In this document: positions 21,471 to 30,793 of the stretch, one piece after another | How the letters are laid out: each line of letters begins with the position of its first letter | Position numbering within the stretch: the first letter of the stretch is position 1 | Source of the DNA: Clostridium sp. DL-VIII | GTDB taxonomy: Bacteria > Bacillota > Clostridia > Clostridiales > Clostridiaceae | Assembly (NCBI RefSeq): GCF_000230835.1 | Contig: NZ_CM001240.1 | Coordinates: forward strand, 529,001-593,000 | Direction of reading: 5' to 3' | Length of the DNA: 64,000 bases | The notes under the pieces: generated by a model | Databases searched by the model: none | What the model was told of the DNA's origin: nothing | Seen by the model: the letters and a program-made list of their open reading frames with translations, nothing else | Made by a program: the position numbers and the translations under genes

Positions 21471-22289
21471 ATGAATGAAAATTTAAAGAAAATATCAAGT
21501 AACATAAGAATAAGCATTGTTAAAAGTGTATCGGCAGCAAAATCAGGACATCCAGGAGGTTCATTATCAATTGCAGATATCCTAACTGTTCTATACTTTG
21601 AAAAAATGAATATAGATCCTAAAAATCCAAAAGATCCAAAGAGGGATAGACTTGTATTATCAAAAGGACATTCAGCACCAGCATTATATGCTACTTTGGC
21701 AGAGAGAGGATATTTCCCTAAAGAGGAACTCTTAAGCTTAAGGAAATATGGATCTAAGTTACAAGGCCATCCTGATATGAAAAAAGTTGAAGGTGTTGAT
21801 ATGTCAACAGGATCACTAGGACAAGGATTATCAGCAGCAAATGGAATGGCAATAGCTGCAAAACTAGATAATGCAGATTATAGAGTTTACGCAGTATTAG
21901 GAGATGGAGAAGTACAAGAAGGACAGATATGGGAAGCGGCAATGAGCGCAGCACATTATAAACTTGACAATTTGACTGCATTCCTTGATTTAAATGGCTT
22001 ACAGATAGATGGTTCAAATGAAGAAGTAATGAATATAGGTCCAGTTGATGAAAAATTCAAAGCTTTTGGTTGGAATGTTCTAACTATAAATGGACACTGC
22101 TTTGAAGAAATCTCTAAAGCTATAGATGAAGCAGCAGCTGTAAAAGGAAAACCAACAATGATAGTTTGTAAGACAGTAAAAGGAAAAGGCGTTTCATTTA
22201 TGGAAAATAACGTTGCATGGCATGGGTCAGCACCAAATGAAGAAGAAACAAAGAAAGCATTAGCTGAGTTAGAAGGAGGCGTAAACTAA
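21471..22289 (+). CDS. Transketolase, N-terminal (ThDP-pyrophosphate) subunit
   Basis: Half of a split transketolase, 272 residues. It carries [33 protein letters not shown], and the ThDP motif [19 protein letters not shown] with DLNGLQIDG. Transfers two-carbon units between pentose, tetrose and triose phosphates. It overlaps the C-terminal-half gene by one base (TAATG), indicating coupled translation in equal amounts. Its presence in a PTS operon argues that the sugar alcohol enters metabolism as a pentose phosphate. Confidence 0.94.
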   Translation: MNENLKKISSNIRISIVKSVSAAKSGHPGGSLSIADILTVLYFEKMNIDPKNPKDPKRDRLVLSKGHSAPALYATLAERGYFPKEELLSLRKYGSKLQGHPDMKKVEGVDMSTGSLGQGLSAANGMAIAAKLDNADYRVYAVLGDGEVQEGQIWEAAMSAAHYKLDNLTAFLDLNGLQIDGSNEEVMNIGPVDEKFKAFGWNVLTINGHCFEEISKAIDEAAAVKGKPTMIVCKTVKGKGVSFMENNVAWHGSAPNEEETKKALAELEGGVN

Positions 22290-23209
22290 TGGGAGCAGCA
22301 ACAAGAGAAGCATACGGACAAGCTTTAAAAGTACTAGCAGAAGACAAAAATGTTGTGGCATTAGAGGCGGATCTAGGTAAAGCAACTAAGAGTATGGAGT
22401 TTAAAAAAGTAGCACCAGAAAGATACTTTGATATGGGAATTGCAGAAGGAGACATGATTGGTACAGCAGCTGGTCTTGCAGCAGCTGGAAAGATTCCATT
22501 TGCTAGTACATTTGCAATGTTCGCAGCAGGAAGAGCATTTGAGCAAATAAGAAATTCAGTAGCATATCCTAATCTAAATGTTAAAGTAGTGGCAACTCAT
22601 GCAGGTATAACAGTTGGAGAAGATGGAGGAAGCCATCAGGCACTTGAAGATATATCATTAATGAGAAGCATACCTAATATGGTTGTAATAAGCCCAGCAG
22701 ATGTAGTTGAAGCTAAAAAAGCAATATTTGCCGCTAAAGAATATTATGGACCAGTATATATAAGATTAGGTAGAGCTGCAACTCCAGATATACATGATGA
22801 AAATTATGAATTTAAAATTGGAAAAGGTGAAATTTTATTCTCAAGTGGAAATGATGTAGCAATAATTGCAACAGGAATAATGGTAGCAAAAGCTTTAGAT
22901 GCAGCAAGAGCATTAAGCGAAAGCGGAATAAATGCAACTGTTGTAAATATATCAACAATAAAGCCTCTTGATAATGAGCTAATTGTTGATGTTGCAAAGA
23001 GAGTAAAGAAAATTGTAACTGTAGAAGAGCATAGTATAATAGGCGGATTAGGTTCAGCAGTTTCAGAACTTTTAAGCGAAGAGCATCCAACAAAAGTTAA
23101 AAGAATTGGAATAAACGATGAATTCGGAAAGTCAGGAAGCGCAGAAGTTCTACTAGAAAAATACAATTTAACAGCAGAGCATATAGTTGAAACTGTAAAA
23201 TCATTTTAA
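22289..23209 (+). CDS. Transketolase, C-terminal subunit
   Basis: The pyrimidine-binding and C-terminal domains, 306 residues. Motifs: ALEADLGKATKS, the catalytic glutamate region FDMGIAEGDMIGTAAGLA, FAMFAAGRAFEQIRNSVAYP, VKVVATHAGITVGEDGGSHQ and the C-terminal domain with TVEEHSIIGGLGSAV. With the preceding gene it completes one transketolase active site. Split transketolases are common in clostridia. Confidence 0.94.
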   Translation: MGAATREAYGQALKVLAEDKNVVALEADLGKATKSMEFKKVAPERYFDMGIAEGDMIGTAAGLAAAGKIPFASTFAMFAAGRAFEQIRNSVAYPNLNVKVVATHAGITVGEDGGSHQALEDISLMRSIPNMVVISPADVVEAKKAIFAAKEYYGPVYIRLGRAATPDIHDENYEFKIGKGEILFSSGNDVAIIATGIMVAKALDAARALSESGINATVVNISTIKPLDNELIVDVAKRVKKIVTVEEHSIIGGLGSAVSELLSEEHPTKVKRIGINDEFGKSGSAEVLLEKYNLTAEHIVETVKSF

Positions 23210-23351
23210 AGATTAAATCTCTAATATATATTTTCTCAATAAACTAAAACCACGCTAGGATAATATAATTTAACTGAAGATAAATTAATAAAGAATTTAA
23301 AGAAATAATATAAAATAAAGTTATATATGAAGTAAGAATGGGGGATTGGAG

Positions 23352-24023
23352 ATGGAAGTAATAATTTCACCATCACTGTTATCAGCAAATGTATGTAATT
23401 ATTCAGAAGACTTTAGAATATTTAATGAAAAGGATATTAAGGTTATTCATATAGACATTATGGATGGACATTATGTACCTAATATTTCAATAGGATTAGG
23501 TCAAGTAGCAGCTTTAAGAAAGCTGACAAAAGCAGAATTTGATGTTCACTTAATGGTAACAAATCCAGATGAATATGTTGAAGCTTTAGTAGAGGCAGGA
23601 GCAAACAGTATTACGATACATTCAGAAGTTGCAACTCATTTATATAAAAGCATACATTATTTAAAAAGCTTTGGTATAAAGGCAGGAGTAGCTTTAAATC
23701 CAGCAACACCAATAAGCTGCCTAGAATATGTGTATCCTCTTTTAGATAGAGTTTTGATAATGTCTGTAGAACCAGGGTTTGGCGGACAAGCATTCGTTCC
23801 TTTTGCTTTAGATAAAATAAGTCAGCTTAATGAAGTCAAAGCAAAGAACAATTATGGTTTCACTATTCAAGTAGACGGTGGAATAAATTTATACAATATA
23901 GAAAATGTAATTAAAGCAGGAGCTAGAGATATTGTAATAGGTTCTTCATTATTTAATGACGGTTTAGCGGAAAACATTGATCTATTCAATCAAAAGATAA
24001 TAAACATCGACAATACCCCATAA
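23352..24023 (+). CDS. Ribulose-phosphate 3-epimerase family protein, copy 1
   Basis: Epimerises ribulose-5-phosphate and xylulose-5-phosphate. It has 223 residues of TIM-barrel type: ISPSLLSANVCNY, the metal aspartate in HIDIMDGHYVPNISIG, FDVHLMVTNPDEYV, LIMSVEPGFGGQAF, IQVDGGINLYN and DIVIGSSLF. I use the ATG at 23352 (GGGGGATTGGAG upstream); the TTG at 23346 lies within that site. It is one of two such enzymes in this operon; this one is the closer match to a classical Rpe. Confidence 0.9.
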   Translation: MEVIISPSLLSANVCNYSEDFRIFNEKDIKVIHIDIMDGHYVPNISIGLGQVAALRKLTKAEFDVHLMVTNPDEYVEALVEAGANSITIHSEVATHLYKSIHYLKSFGIKAGVALNPATPISCLEYVYPLLDRVLIMSVEPGFGGQAFVPFALDKISQLNEVKAKNNYGFTIQVDGGINLYNIENVIKAGARDIVIGSSLFNDGLAENIDLFNQKIINIDNTP

Positions 24024-24040
24024 CTCATTATACATGCTTA

Positions 24041-24080
24041 AATAACAGGAGAATATTGCGAGTATTCTCCTATTATTTTA
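24041..24080 (+). terminator. Hairpin/terminator after copy-1 epimerase
   Basis: The stem AGGAGAATA / TATTCTCCT has a 7-nt loop and a short T-rich tail (TATTATTTTA). It is likely a partial terminator, because the downstream genes belong to the same pathway. Confidence 0.7.
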
Positions 24081-24143
24081 AAGATAATTATACTACGAGA
24101 GATATTAAGATTCAATGAGTAAATAATAGGAAGGATGATATAG

Positions 24144-24584
24144 ATGAAAATAGCTTTAGGATGTGACCATGGTGGAGTTAATTTAAAAAATGCAATAAAG
24201 AGAGAGCTTTCAGCTAAAAATATAGAAGCTATTGACTTCGGTACTAATAGCAGTGAGAGTGTAAATTATCCAGATTATGCATTAAAAGTTTCAGAAGCAG
24301 TAGTATCAAAAGAATGTGATTTAGGAATATTATGTTGTGGGACAGGCATTGGAATGTCGATTGCAGCCAATAAATACAAGGGGATAAGAGCCGCAGTTGT
24401 TGGTGATTGTTTCTCTGCAAAAGCTACTAGAGAGCATAATGATACAAATGTTTTATGTTTAGGGGAAAGAGTTATAGGAGAAGGATTAGCTCTTGAAATT
24501 GTAAATACATGGTTGAATTCAGAATTTCAAGGCGGAAGACACGCAGAAAGACTTGCATTGATAGAAGAAATAGAAAAAAGATAA
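24144..24584 (+). CDS. rpiB: Ribose-5-phosphate isomerase B
   Basis: Interconverts ribose-5-phosphate and ribulose-5-phosphate. It has 146 residues with the RpiB hallmarks KIALGCDHGGVNLKNAIK, YPDYALKVSEAV, GILCCGTGIGMSIAANK (the catalytic-cysteine loop) and REHNDTNVLCLGERV. The ribosome binding site is AGGAAGGATG at about 24129-24138. With transketolase and the epimerases it gives a full non-oxidative pentose-phosphate set within the operon. Confidence 0.95.
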   Translation: MKIALGCDHGGVNLKNAIKRELSAKNIEAIDFGTNSSESVNYPDYALKVSEAVVSKECDLGILCCGTGIGMSIAANKYKGIRAAVVGDCFSAKATREHNDTNVLCLGERVIGEGLALEIVNTWLNSEFQGGRHAERLALIEEIEKR

Positions 24585-24686
24585 ATTTTGCTAAAATTAA
24601 TTTAATTATTTTGTTAATCACTTTAATAATAAGAAGATATTGCAAGATGCTTACTAGTATATACTTTAGTTTTGGGAGGAATTATT

Positions 24687-26189
24687 ATGCTACAAGAACT
24701 TAAAAAGTTGCAAAGTGGAACGGATATAAGAGGGATAGCGACTGAATATAATGGAATTAAAAATCTTACACCAGATTTAGTAAGAGCCTTAGGAAATGGG
24801 TTTGTGGAATGGCTCAAAAACAATAAAAACATAGATAAAGGTAGTATAAAAATAGCTGTTGGTATAGATTCAAGATTGTCAGGTCCAGAATTGAAAGAGG
24901 CTTTAATTAAAGTTTTTTTAAATTCTGGCTGCAGGATCTATGATTGTGGAATGTGTACAACTCCTGCCATGTTTATGACGACTATTTTAGAAGACTACTC
25001 CTGTGATGGAGCTATAATGATAACAGCGAGTCATCTTCCATATTATTATAATGGATTGAAATTTTTTACTAAGGAAGGTGGATGTGAAAAAGAAGATATT
25101 GTAGAAATAATAGAATACTCCTGTTTAGAGGGAAAGAGTTGTGCTGGTGGATCAGTAGAAAATATTGACTTTATAGATGTTTACTCAAATATATTAGTCA
25201 ATAAAATAAGGAAAAGCGTAAATTCAGAAATAAATTATGAATTTCCTCTAGAAGGAAAAAAAATAATTGTTGATGCAGGAAATGGAGCAGGAGGATTTTT
25301 TGCGCATAAAGTTTTATCAAAGCTTGGAGCTGATATAGAAGGAAGTCAGTTCACAGAACCTGATGGAAACTTTCCTAATCATATACCAAACCCAGAAAAC
25401 AAAGAGGCCATGGAATCTATAAAGAGGGCAGTCCTTGAAAATAACGCAGATTTAGGAATAATTTTTGATACAGATGTGGATAGGGCAGCAGTGGTAAGCA
25501 GTGATGGAACGGAGATAAATAAGAATGCACTTATAGCATTGATATCTGCTATAGTACTAGAGGAGACTCCAAATTCTACTATTGTTACAGACTCGGTAAC
25601 TTCATCAGGGCTTGCTGAATTTATAACAAACTTAGGGGGAATTCATCATAGATTTAAAAGAGGATATAAAAATGTTATAAATGAAGCAAAGAGATTAAAT
25701 GAAAAGGGTTCGGAGAGCAACTTAGCGATAGAAACATCTGGGCATGCTGCATTGAAAGAAAATTATTTCTTAGATGATGGTGCATATTTGGTTGCTAAAA
25801 TATTGATAAAAATGGCTAAGTTAAAAGAAGAGGGAAAGGATGTTTCTAGTCTTATAGAAAATCTTAAATACCCAAAAGAGAGCAGAGATATAAGAATAAA
25901 TATAAAAAGAGCAGATTTTAGAACATATGGGGAAATGATAATTGAAGGTTTAAAAAAATACGTAGAACAAATAGAAGGCTGGACAATTGAACCACAAAAT
26001 TATGAAGGCGTAAGGATAAACTGTAATAAAAAAAGCGGTGATGGATGGTTTTTATTAAGATTATCATTACATGAACCTGTATTAGCATTGAATGTAGAGT
26101 CAGATTCGGATAATGGAACAAATATGATGCTGGAAAAATTAATTTTATTTTTAAAAAAATATGAAGAACTAGAGGACATATCAAAATAA
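24687..26189 (+). CDS. Phosphohexomutase (phosphomannomutase/phosphoglucomutase family)
   Basis: A 500-residue alpha-D-phosphohexomutase. The phosphoserine loop is ITASHLPYYYNGLKFF (Leu where most members have Asn), the metal loop is IFDTDVDRAAVV, and the sugar-binding region is ETSGHAALKENYF. It is not glmM, which is elsewhere in the window. Its reason for being in a pentitol operon is unclear: it could be a phosphopentomutase-like activity or simply a passenger. The ATG at 24687 has GGGAGGA at 24674-24680; a TTG at 24672 is less likely. Confidence 0.8.
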   Translation: MLQELKKLQSGTDIRGIATEYNGIKNLTPDLVRALGNGFVEWLKNNKNIDKGSIKIAVGIDSRLSGPELKEALIKVFLNSGCRIYDCGMCTTPAMFMTTILEDYSCDGAIMITASHLPYYYNGLKFFTKEGGCEKEDIVEIIEYSCLEGKSCAGGSVENIDFIDVYSNILVNKIRKSVNSEINYEFPLEGKKIIVDAGNGAGGFFAHKVLSKLGADIEGSQFTEPDGNFPNHIPNPENKEAMESIKRAVLENNADLGIIFDTDVDRAAVVSSDGTEINKNALIALISAIVLEETPNSTIVTDSVTSSGLAEFITNLGGIHHRFKRGYKNVINEAKRLNEKGSESNLAIETSGHAALKENYFLDDGAYLVAKILIKMAKLKEEGKDVSSLIENLKYPKESRDIRINIKRADFRTYGEMIIEGLKKYVEQIEGWTIEPQNYEGVRINCNKKSGDGWFLLRLSLHEPVLALNVESDSDNGTNMMLEKLILFLKKYEELEDISK

Positions 26190-26214
26190 ATATATTTGTT
26201 TGGAGGAGTTAATT

Positions 26215-26871
26215 TTGAAGATAGCAGCATCAATAATGTGTGCAAATCAGATAGATTTACGTACTGAACTCAAAAATTTAGAAGAGGCGAAAATTGATTT
26301 ATTACATTGTGATGTAATGGATGGTGTTTTTGTTAACAATCTTGCCATGGGGCCATATGTATTAGAGCAAATAAAGAGCACCACTAGCATACCTCTTGAT
26401 ATACATTTAGCAACAATTGATCCAGATAAGTATATAGATATGTATAGTTATTTAAAACCGGAATATATATCTTTTCACGTAGAAGCTGGCAAGGATGTAA
26501 AGAAAAACATAGATGCTATTAAATCTAGAGGAATAAAAGCTTCTATTGCTATAAGTCCATTAACACCATTGGAAAGAATAAAGCCTTACATTTCAGAGAT
26601 TGATATGATTCTTATTATGACAGTAGATCCAGGATTTTCAGGACAAAAGTTTAATTATGGAGTAGTAGATAAAATAGATGAGCTAAATGAGTATTTAAAA
26701 AATTTTGAGAAAAGGCCGTTAATAGAAGTTGATGGCTGCATAAACAAAACTACATTAAAAGCATTAAAGAATAGATATATTGATATATATGTCTTGGGAA
26801 CATCAGCATTGTTTAATGATGATAATGAAAGCTATATATCAAAAACGAATGCCATAAAAGCATTTATATAG
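26215..26871 (+). CDS. Ribulose-/allulose-phosphate 3-epimerase family protein, copy 2
   Basis: A second TIM-barrel epimerase, 218 residues: KIAASIMCANQ, LLHCDVMDGVFVNNLAMGP with the metal aspartate, LDIHLATIDPDKYI, ILIMTVDPGFSGQKF and LIEVDGCINK. It differs from copy 1 at several substrate-loop positions (DIHLAT rather than DVHLMV), which is the sort of difference seen in allulose-6-phosphate epimerases, so another ketose phosphate is possible. The start is a TTG at 26215 with GGAGGAG at 26202-26208; no ATG fits. Confidence 0.83.
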   Translation: MKIAASIMCANQIDLRTELKNLEEAKIDLLHCDVMDGVFVNNLAMGPYVLEQIKSTTSIPLDIHLATIDPDKYIDMYSYLKPEYISFHVEAGKDVKKNIDAIKSRGIKASIAISPLTPLERIKPYISEIDMILIMTVDPGFSGQKFNYGVVDKIDELNEYLKNFEKRPLIEVDGCINKTTLKALKNRYIDIYVLGTSALFNDDNESYISKTNAIKAFI

Positions 26872-26921
26872 TAGTATTAATTCTGTATATAATTATATAT
26901 TAGCCGTGTAAAATATAGCAT

Positions 26922-26970
26922 GAGTCAGGTGTAAAATGTGAAAATACTTTATACCTGATTCTTTTTATTT
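26922..26970 (+). terminator. Terminator of the polyol operon
   Basis: GAGTCAGGTGTAAA pairs with TTTATACCTGATTC (one mismatch/wobble position), followed by TTTTTATTT. Confidence 0.85.
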
Positions 26971-27066
26971 GAGATATATCTTTGCCTTATTATTCATTTT
27001 TATATGCCCTATAATATAAAATAGATATATAATTAAATATAATAGAAGAATAATTAGGAGAATATA

Positions 27067-27324
27067 ATGAATTATGTATATATTTTAGAATGTGCAGATG
27101 GTACACTCTATACAGGATGGACAAATAATTTAGAAAAACGAGTTGAAATGCATTCAAAGGGAATTGGAGCAAAGTATACTAGAGGAAGAGGCCCAGTTAA
27201 GCTGATTTATCATGAAATATTTGAGAATAAAAATGATGCAATGAAAAGGGAATATGCAATAAAAAGATTAACGAGGAAAGAAAAATTAAAATTGATAAGT
27301 TGTTACTCTAGAGAGAAAGTGTGA
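27067..27324 (+). CDS. GIY-YIG family protein (UPF0213/YhbQ type)
   Basis: A small single-domain GIY-YIG nuclease-fold protein, 85 residues: NYVYILECADGTLYTGWTNN (Y-x2 and GWT motif), the conserved arginine in LEKRVEMH, and the YTRGRGPVKLIYHE block typical of the stand-alone YhbQ/UPF0213 family. Members are often chromosomal housekeeping proteins with weak or unknown nuclease activity. Not linked to neighbours in function. The ribosome binding site is TTAGGAGA at 27055-27062. Confidence 0.88.
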   Translation: MNYVYILECADGTLYTGWTNNLEKRVEMHSKGIGAKYTRGRGPVKLIYHEIFENKNDAMKREYAIKRLTRKEKLKLISCYSREKV

Positions 27325-27351
27325 TAACTACTAAAAAAGTAAAAAAATTAC

Positions 27352-27380
27352 TTGTAAAAGTTTTCTTATACTGCTATACT
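27352..27380 (+). promoter_or_regulatory. Probable promoter of the maltodextrin transport operon
   Basis: TTGTAA at 27352-27357 and TATACT at 27375-27380 are separated by 17 bp. This is about 240 bp upstream of the binding-protein gene, leaving a long leader that contains the operator at 27469. Confidence 0.55.
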
Positions 27381-27468
27381 GTAAATATAATACAAAATAC
27401 CCAAGTGGAGGTTCGAAGATAGTCTAAATAACGCAAAATGTTATAAGACTAAATTTTTTAGCAGCTTT

Positions 27469-27482
27469 CGCAAACGCTTGCA
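27469..27482. promoter_or_regulatory. LacI-type / CcpA-type operator
   Basis: CGCAAACGCTTGCA: a GCAA...TTGC dyad with a central CG, the pattern bound by LacI/GalR-family proteins. It also fits the CcpA cre consensus with one mismatch. The adjacent LacI gene (32754) and general catabolite control are both plausible owners. Confidence 0.65.
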
Positions 27483-27616
27483 TAAATGAAATCTTTAATT
27501 ATGTGATAAATATCATATATCTAAAATTAATATTTTAGGCATATGTTATATTAATATATCATTTAAGGCTTTGGAAAAATCAAAAAATTAAATGAATTCT
27601 AATGGAGGGTATTCAC

Positions 27617-28924
27617 ATGAAAACAAAAAAGTTATTATCAGGAATTTTGACTTCTGCATTATTAGTGGGGACTATGGCAGGATGCGGACAAGCATCGACT
27701 ACTACAAGTACACAAAATTCTAGTGATTCTGGAGGTGGAAAGACAGTCAGAGTTTATCAACTAAAGGTTGAAATCAATGATCAGCTTCAAGAACTTGCTA
27801 AAGAATATGAGAAAGAAAAAGGTGTAAAAGTTGAAGTTACTTCAGTTGGTGGAGGAGCTGATTATGGTGCATCTTTAAAGGCAGAGTTTCAAAAAGGAAC
27901 TGAACCTGATATATTCATGATTCAGGGTGCTGGGGATTACGAAACTTGGAAACATAAAATTGATGATTTAAGCTCAGAAGAATGGGTGAACAATGCAGTT
28001 AAAGGAACTCTAGATACAGTAACTATTGATGGAAAAGTTTATGGTATGCCAGCTGCTACAGAAGGTTATGGATTATTATACAACAAAGAAATTTTGGACA
28101 AGGCTGGTATCGATCCCAAGTCTATAGATACTTTTGATAAATTAAAAGCAGCCTTTGAAAAATTAGATAGTGAAAAAGCTGAATTAGGTATTGATAACGT
28201 TGTATCTTATACAACAAAAGAATTCTGGGTTACAGGAAATCATACATTTAATATACCACTCGCAACTCAAGATAATCCGACTCAATTTACTAAGGATTAC
28301 CTTGCAGGTAAAGCTGATATAGTTAATAATAAGCAATTTAACGATTGGATGAATCTAGTTGAATTACTTTGTAAATATGGTGGTGGAAAGAATTTAGACA
28401 CCATAGATTATAGTACTCAAGTTGGTAATTTCGCTCTTGGAAAAACTGCATTTATACATCAAGGTAACTGGATTGCTTCAGATTTAAAGAACTTAGATGC
28501 TAAATTTGATATGGGATTTGTTCCACTTGCAATAAATGATGATCCAAAGATGAGTGGATCTATTCCAGTAGGAGTTCCAATGTACTGGGTAGTTAATAAA
28601 GATTCTAAGGTTAATAAGGAAGCTAGAGAATTTTTAGATTGGATGGTTAGCAGTCAAGCTGGTCAAGAATCATTAGTTAAGGATATGGACATGATTCCTG
28701 CATTTACAAACTTTACAGTTCAAAGTGATAATCCATTGAACAAATCAATAAATGAATATAATAAAGCAGGAAAAACTCTTCCTTGGGCATTTACTAATCT
28801 ACCAGATGGATTTAACAAGAATAGTTTAGCACCTTTATTCTCTAAGTTTATTAATACTGATATGGGAGAGCAGGCTAAGAAAGATATGTTGCAAGGAATT
28901 CAAGATGCAACAAAAGCTAAATAG
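27617..28924 (+). CDS. Sugar ABC transporter substrate-binding lipoprotein
   Basis: Extracellular binding protein of a carbohydrate (CUT1) importer, 435 residues. The N-terminus has Lys residues, a hydrophobic stretch and the lipobox TMAGCGQ, so the cysteine near residue 22 would be lipidated. The body is of the MalE/family-1 type (EPDIFMIQGAGD, GKVYGMPAATEGYGLLYNKE, GKTAFIHQGNWIASDL). With MalQ in the cluster, maltodextrin is the likely ligand. I use the ATG at 27617 behind GGAGGG at 27605-27610; the ATG at 27602 overlaps that site. Confidence 0.9.
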   Translation: MKTKKLLSGILTSALLVGTMAGCGQASTTTSTQNSSDSGGGKTVRVYQLKVEINDQLQELAKEYEKEKGVKVEVTSVGGGADYGASLKAEFQKGTEPDIFMIQGAGDYETWKHKIDDLSSEEWVNNAVKGTLDTVTIDGKVYGMPAATEGYGLLYNKEILDKAGIDPKSIDTFDKLKAAFEKLDSEKAELGIDNVVSYTTKEFWVTGNHTFNIPLATQDNPTQFTKDYLAGKADIVNNKQFNDWMNLVELLCKYGGGKNLDTIDYSTQVGNFALGKTAFIHQGNWIASDLKNLDAKFDMGFVPLAINDDPKMSGSIPVGVPMYWVVNKDSKVNKEAREFLDWMVSSQAGQESLVKDMDMIPAFTNFTVQSDNPLNKSINEYNKAGKTLPWAFTNLPDGFNKNSLAPLFSKFINTDMGEQAKKDMLQGIQDATKAK

Positions 28925-28941
28925 CACTAGATAAAATTCTA

Positions 28942-28975
28942 TTCATGAGGGGATATATCTTCTCATGAATTTTTT
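28942..28975 (+). terminator. Attenuating hairpin between binding protein and permeases
   Basis: TTCATGAG / CTCATGAA with an inner self-complementary GATATATC, followed by six T's. It probably lowers transcription into the permease genes so that the binding protein is made in excess. Confidence 0.75.
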
Positions 28976-29027
28976 AAAATATTTTAGGATGAAGTTCCAA
29001 AAGTTATTATGAAAGGAGAGTAAGAGT

Positions 29028-29894
29028 ATGAGTAAAAAATTAAAGGATAGCAAAGATTTTTGGATTTTTGTAGGGCCAGCCTTATTTGCAATAACAGTAG
29101 TGGTAATAATCCCTTTTATAATTGGGATATATTATACATTTACAAATTGGAATGGCGCTAACCCACAATATGATTTTGTAGGAATAAAGAACTACATTAA
29201 TCTTCCAAAGGATACACAATTTATTTACTCTTTAAAAATAACGGTTCTATATACAATAGCCAGCGTAATAACTATTAATTTAGTTGGGTTTGGACTAGCA
29301 TATGCAGTTACAAGGAAATTAAAAACCAGCAGTTTCTTAAGAACTGGATTTTTTATGCCAAATTTAATTGGAGGATTAATTTTAGGATTTATATGGCAAT
29401 TCATGTTTAATTCCGTATTCACATCAATAGGAAAAACTTTAGGTTCTCAAATACTTGGAACATCACTTTTGCAGCAGCCAACTACAGCGATGCTTGCAAT
29501 GCTAATAGTTTCAACATGGCAGTATGCTGGGTACATAATGGTTATTTATGTAGCAGCCCTTGAAAATGTTCCTACGGATCTAATAGAAGCAGCGCATATT
29601 GATGGAGCTAATGGATGGCATACATTTAAAAATATAACAATACCGATGGTAAGACAAGCAATAACAATTTGCTTATTTTTAACTTTAGCAAATTCATTTA
29701 AGTTGTTTGACTTAAATTTCTCTCTTACACCTGTAAAAACAACTGAAATGTTAGCACTAAACATATATAATGAAGCATTTATAGTAAATAATATGGGGAT
29801 AGGACAAGCTAAAGCTATTGTATTTTTTATACTTGTAACTACTATTTCTTTAACTCAAGTTTACTTTAATAAGAAGAAGGAGGTAGAAGTATAA
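29028..29894 (+). CDS. Sugar ABC transporter permease 1 (MalF type)
   Basis: Membrane subunit of the CUT1 importer, 288 residues and about six membrane helices. The first helix is at 13-35 (WIFVGPALFAITVVVIIPF), and the EAA loop reads LIEAAHIDGANGWHTFKNITIPM near 188-210, the contact site for the ATPase. The stop codon overlaps the start of the next permease gene by one base. The ribosome binding site is AAAGGAGAG at 29011-29019. Confidence 0.92.
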   Translation: MSKKLKDSKDFWIFVGPALFAITVVVIIPFIIGIYYTFTNWNGANPQYDFVGIKNYINLPKDTQFIYSLKITVLYTIASVITINLVGFGLAYAVTRKLKTSSFLRTGFFMPNLIGGLILGFIWQFMFNSVFTSIGKTLGSQILGTSLLQQPTTAMLAMLIVSTWQYAGYIMVIYVAALENVPTDLIEAAHIDGANGWHTFKNITIPMVRQAITICLFLTLANSFKLFDLNFSLTPVKTTEMLALNIYNEAFIVNNMGIGQAKAIVFFILVTTISLTQVYFNKKKEVEV

Positions 29895-30793
29895 TGGAAA
29901 CAAGTAAAGTTGTTAATGATATAGAGAAAACTAAATCAAGCAAAAAATTGAAGACATTAGGCAGCTACACTGGCAAGTTAAAAATATTAGAAGTGTTTGC
30001 ATGGTTGCTATTAGTAGTATATATGACACCGTTTTATTTGATGATAATAAATTCATTTAAATCAAGAAGAGAAATATTTTCTAATACTACAGGATTACCA
30101 GAGACGTGGAATTTTAAGAATTATCTAGATGCTATGGATAAAATGCATGTAATAAGTGCATTTGCTAATTCTATTATAATAACCGTTGGAAGTGTAGTAT
30201 TAATACTTCTATTTTCATCAATGGCAGCATGGGTATTGGTGCGGGACCAGTCAAAAAAGAGCAAGATAATATTTTATATATTTACTTCAGGAATGATTGT
30301 TCCATTCCAGGCAGTAATGTTACCACTTGTAAAATGGATGGGATTAATCCATTTTGGACCATTTCAAATGCTAGGAACACACTATGGGCTCATATTTATG
30401 TACATAGGATTCGGTGTTAGTATGAGCATATTTTTGTATCATGGATTTATTAAAGGAATCCCTAAAGAAGTGGAAGAGGCCGCAATTATAGATGGATGTA
30501 GCAAATGGCAGACATATGTAAAAGTTTTGCTGCCATTATTAAAGCCAACTACCGTTACAGTAGCAGTATTAAATAGTATTTGGATATGGAACGATTTTTT
30601 GTTACCTTTTTTAACTATAAACGGGAAAATAAATACTATACCACTAGCTATGAATAATTTCTTTGGAGCATTTTCAAAACAATGGGAATTAGCTATGGCC
30701 GCATTAATCATGGCCATAATTCCAATAATAATATTCTATTTCTTTGTTCAAAAGCAGATTATAGCAGGAATTGTTCAAGGTTCAATAAAATAG
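29894..30793 (+). CDS. Sugar ABC transporter permease 2 (MalG type)
   Basis: The second membrane subunit, 299 residues. It has a charged cytosolic N-terminus of about 30 residues, helices from about residue 33, and the EAA loop VEEAAIIDGCSKWQTYVKVLLPLLKP in the second half. It pairs with permease 1. No ATP-binding subunit gene is present in this cluster, so a shared MsiK/MalK-type ATPase encoded elsewhere must power it. Confidence 0.92.
   Translation: METSKVVNDIEKTKSSKKLKTLGSYTGKLKILEVFAWLLLVVYMTPFYLMIINSFKSRREIFSNTTGLPETWNFKNYLDAMDKMHVISAFANSIIITVGSVVLILLFSSMAAWVLVRDQSKKSKIIFYIFTSGMIVPFQAVMLPLVKWMGLIHFGPFQMLGTHYGLIFMYIGFGVSMSIFLYHGFIKGIPKEVEEAAIIDGCSKWQTYVKVLLPLLKPTTVTVAVLNSIWIWNDFLLPFLTINGKINTIPLAMNNFFGAFSKQWELAMAALIMAIIPIIIFYFFVQKQIIAGIVQGSIK

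Noticed and set aside
24509..24703. 64-codon frame overlapping the end of rpiB
   Set aside because: Out of frame with rpiB, no ribosome binding site, and it overlaps both rpiB and the start signals of the following gene.
30229..30420. 63-codon plus-strand frame within the second sugar permease
   Set aside because: Alternative frame of a clear membrane-protein gene with no start signals.
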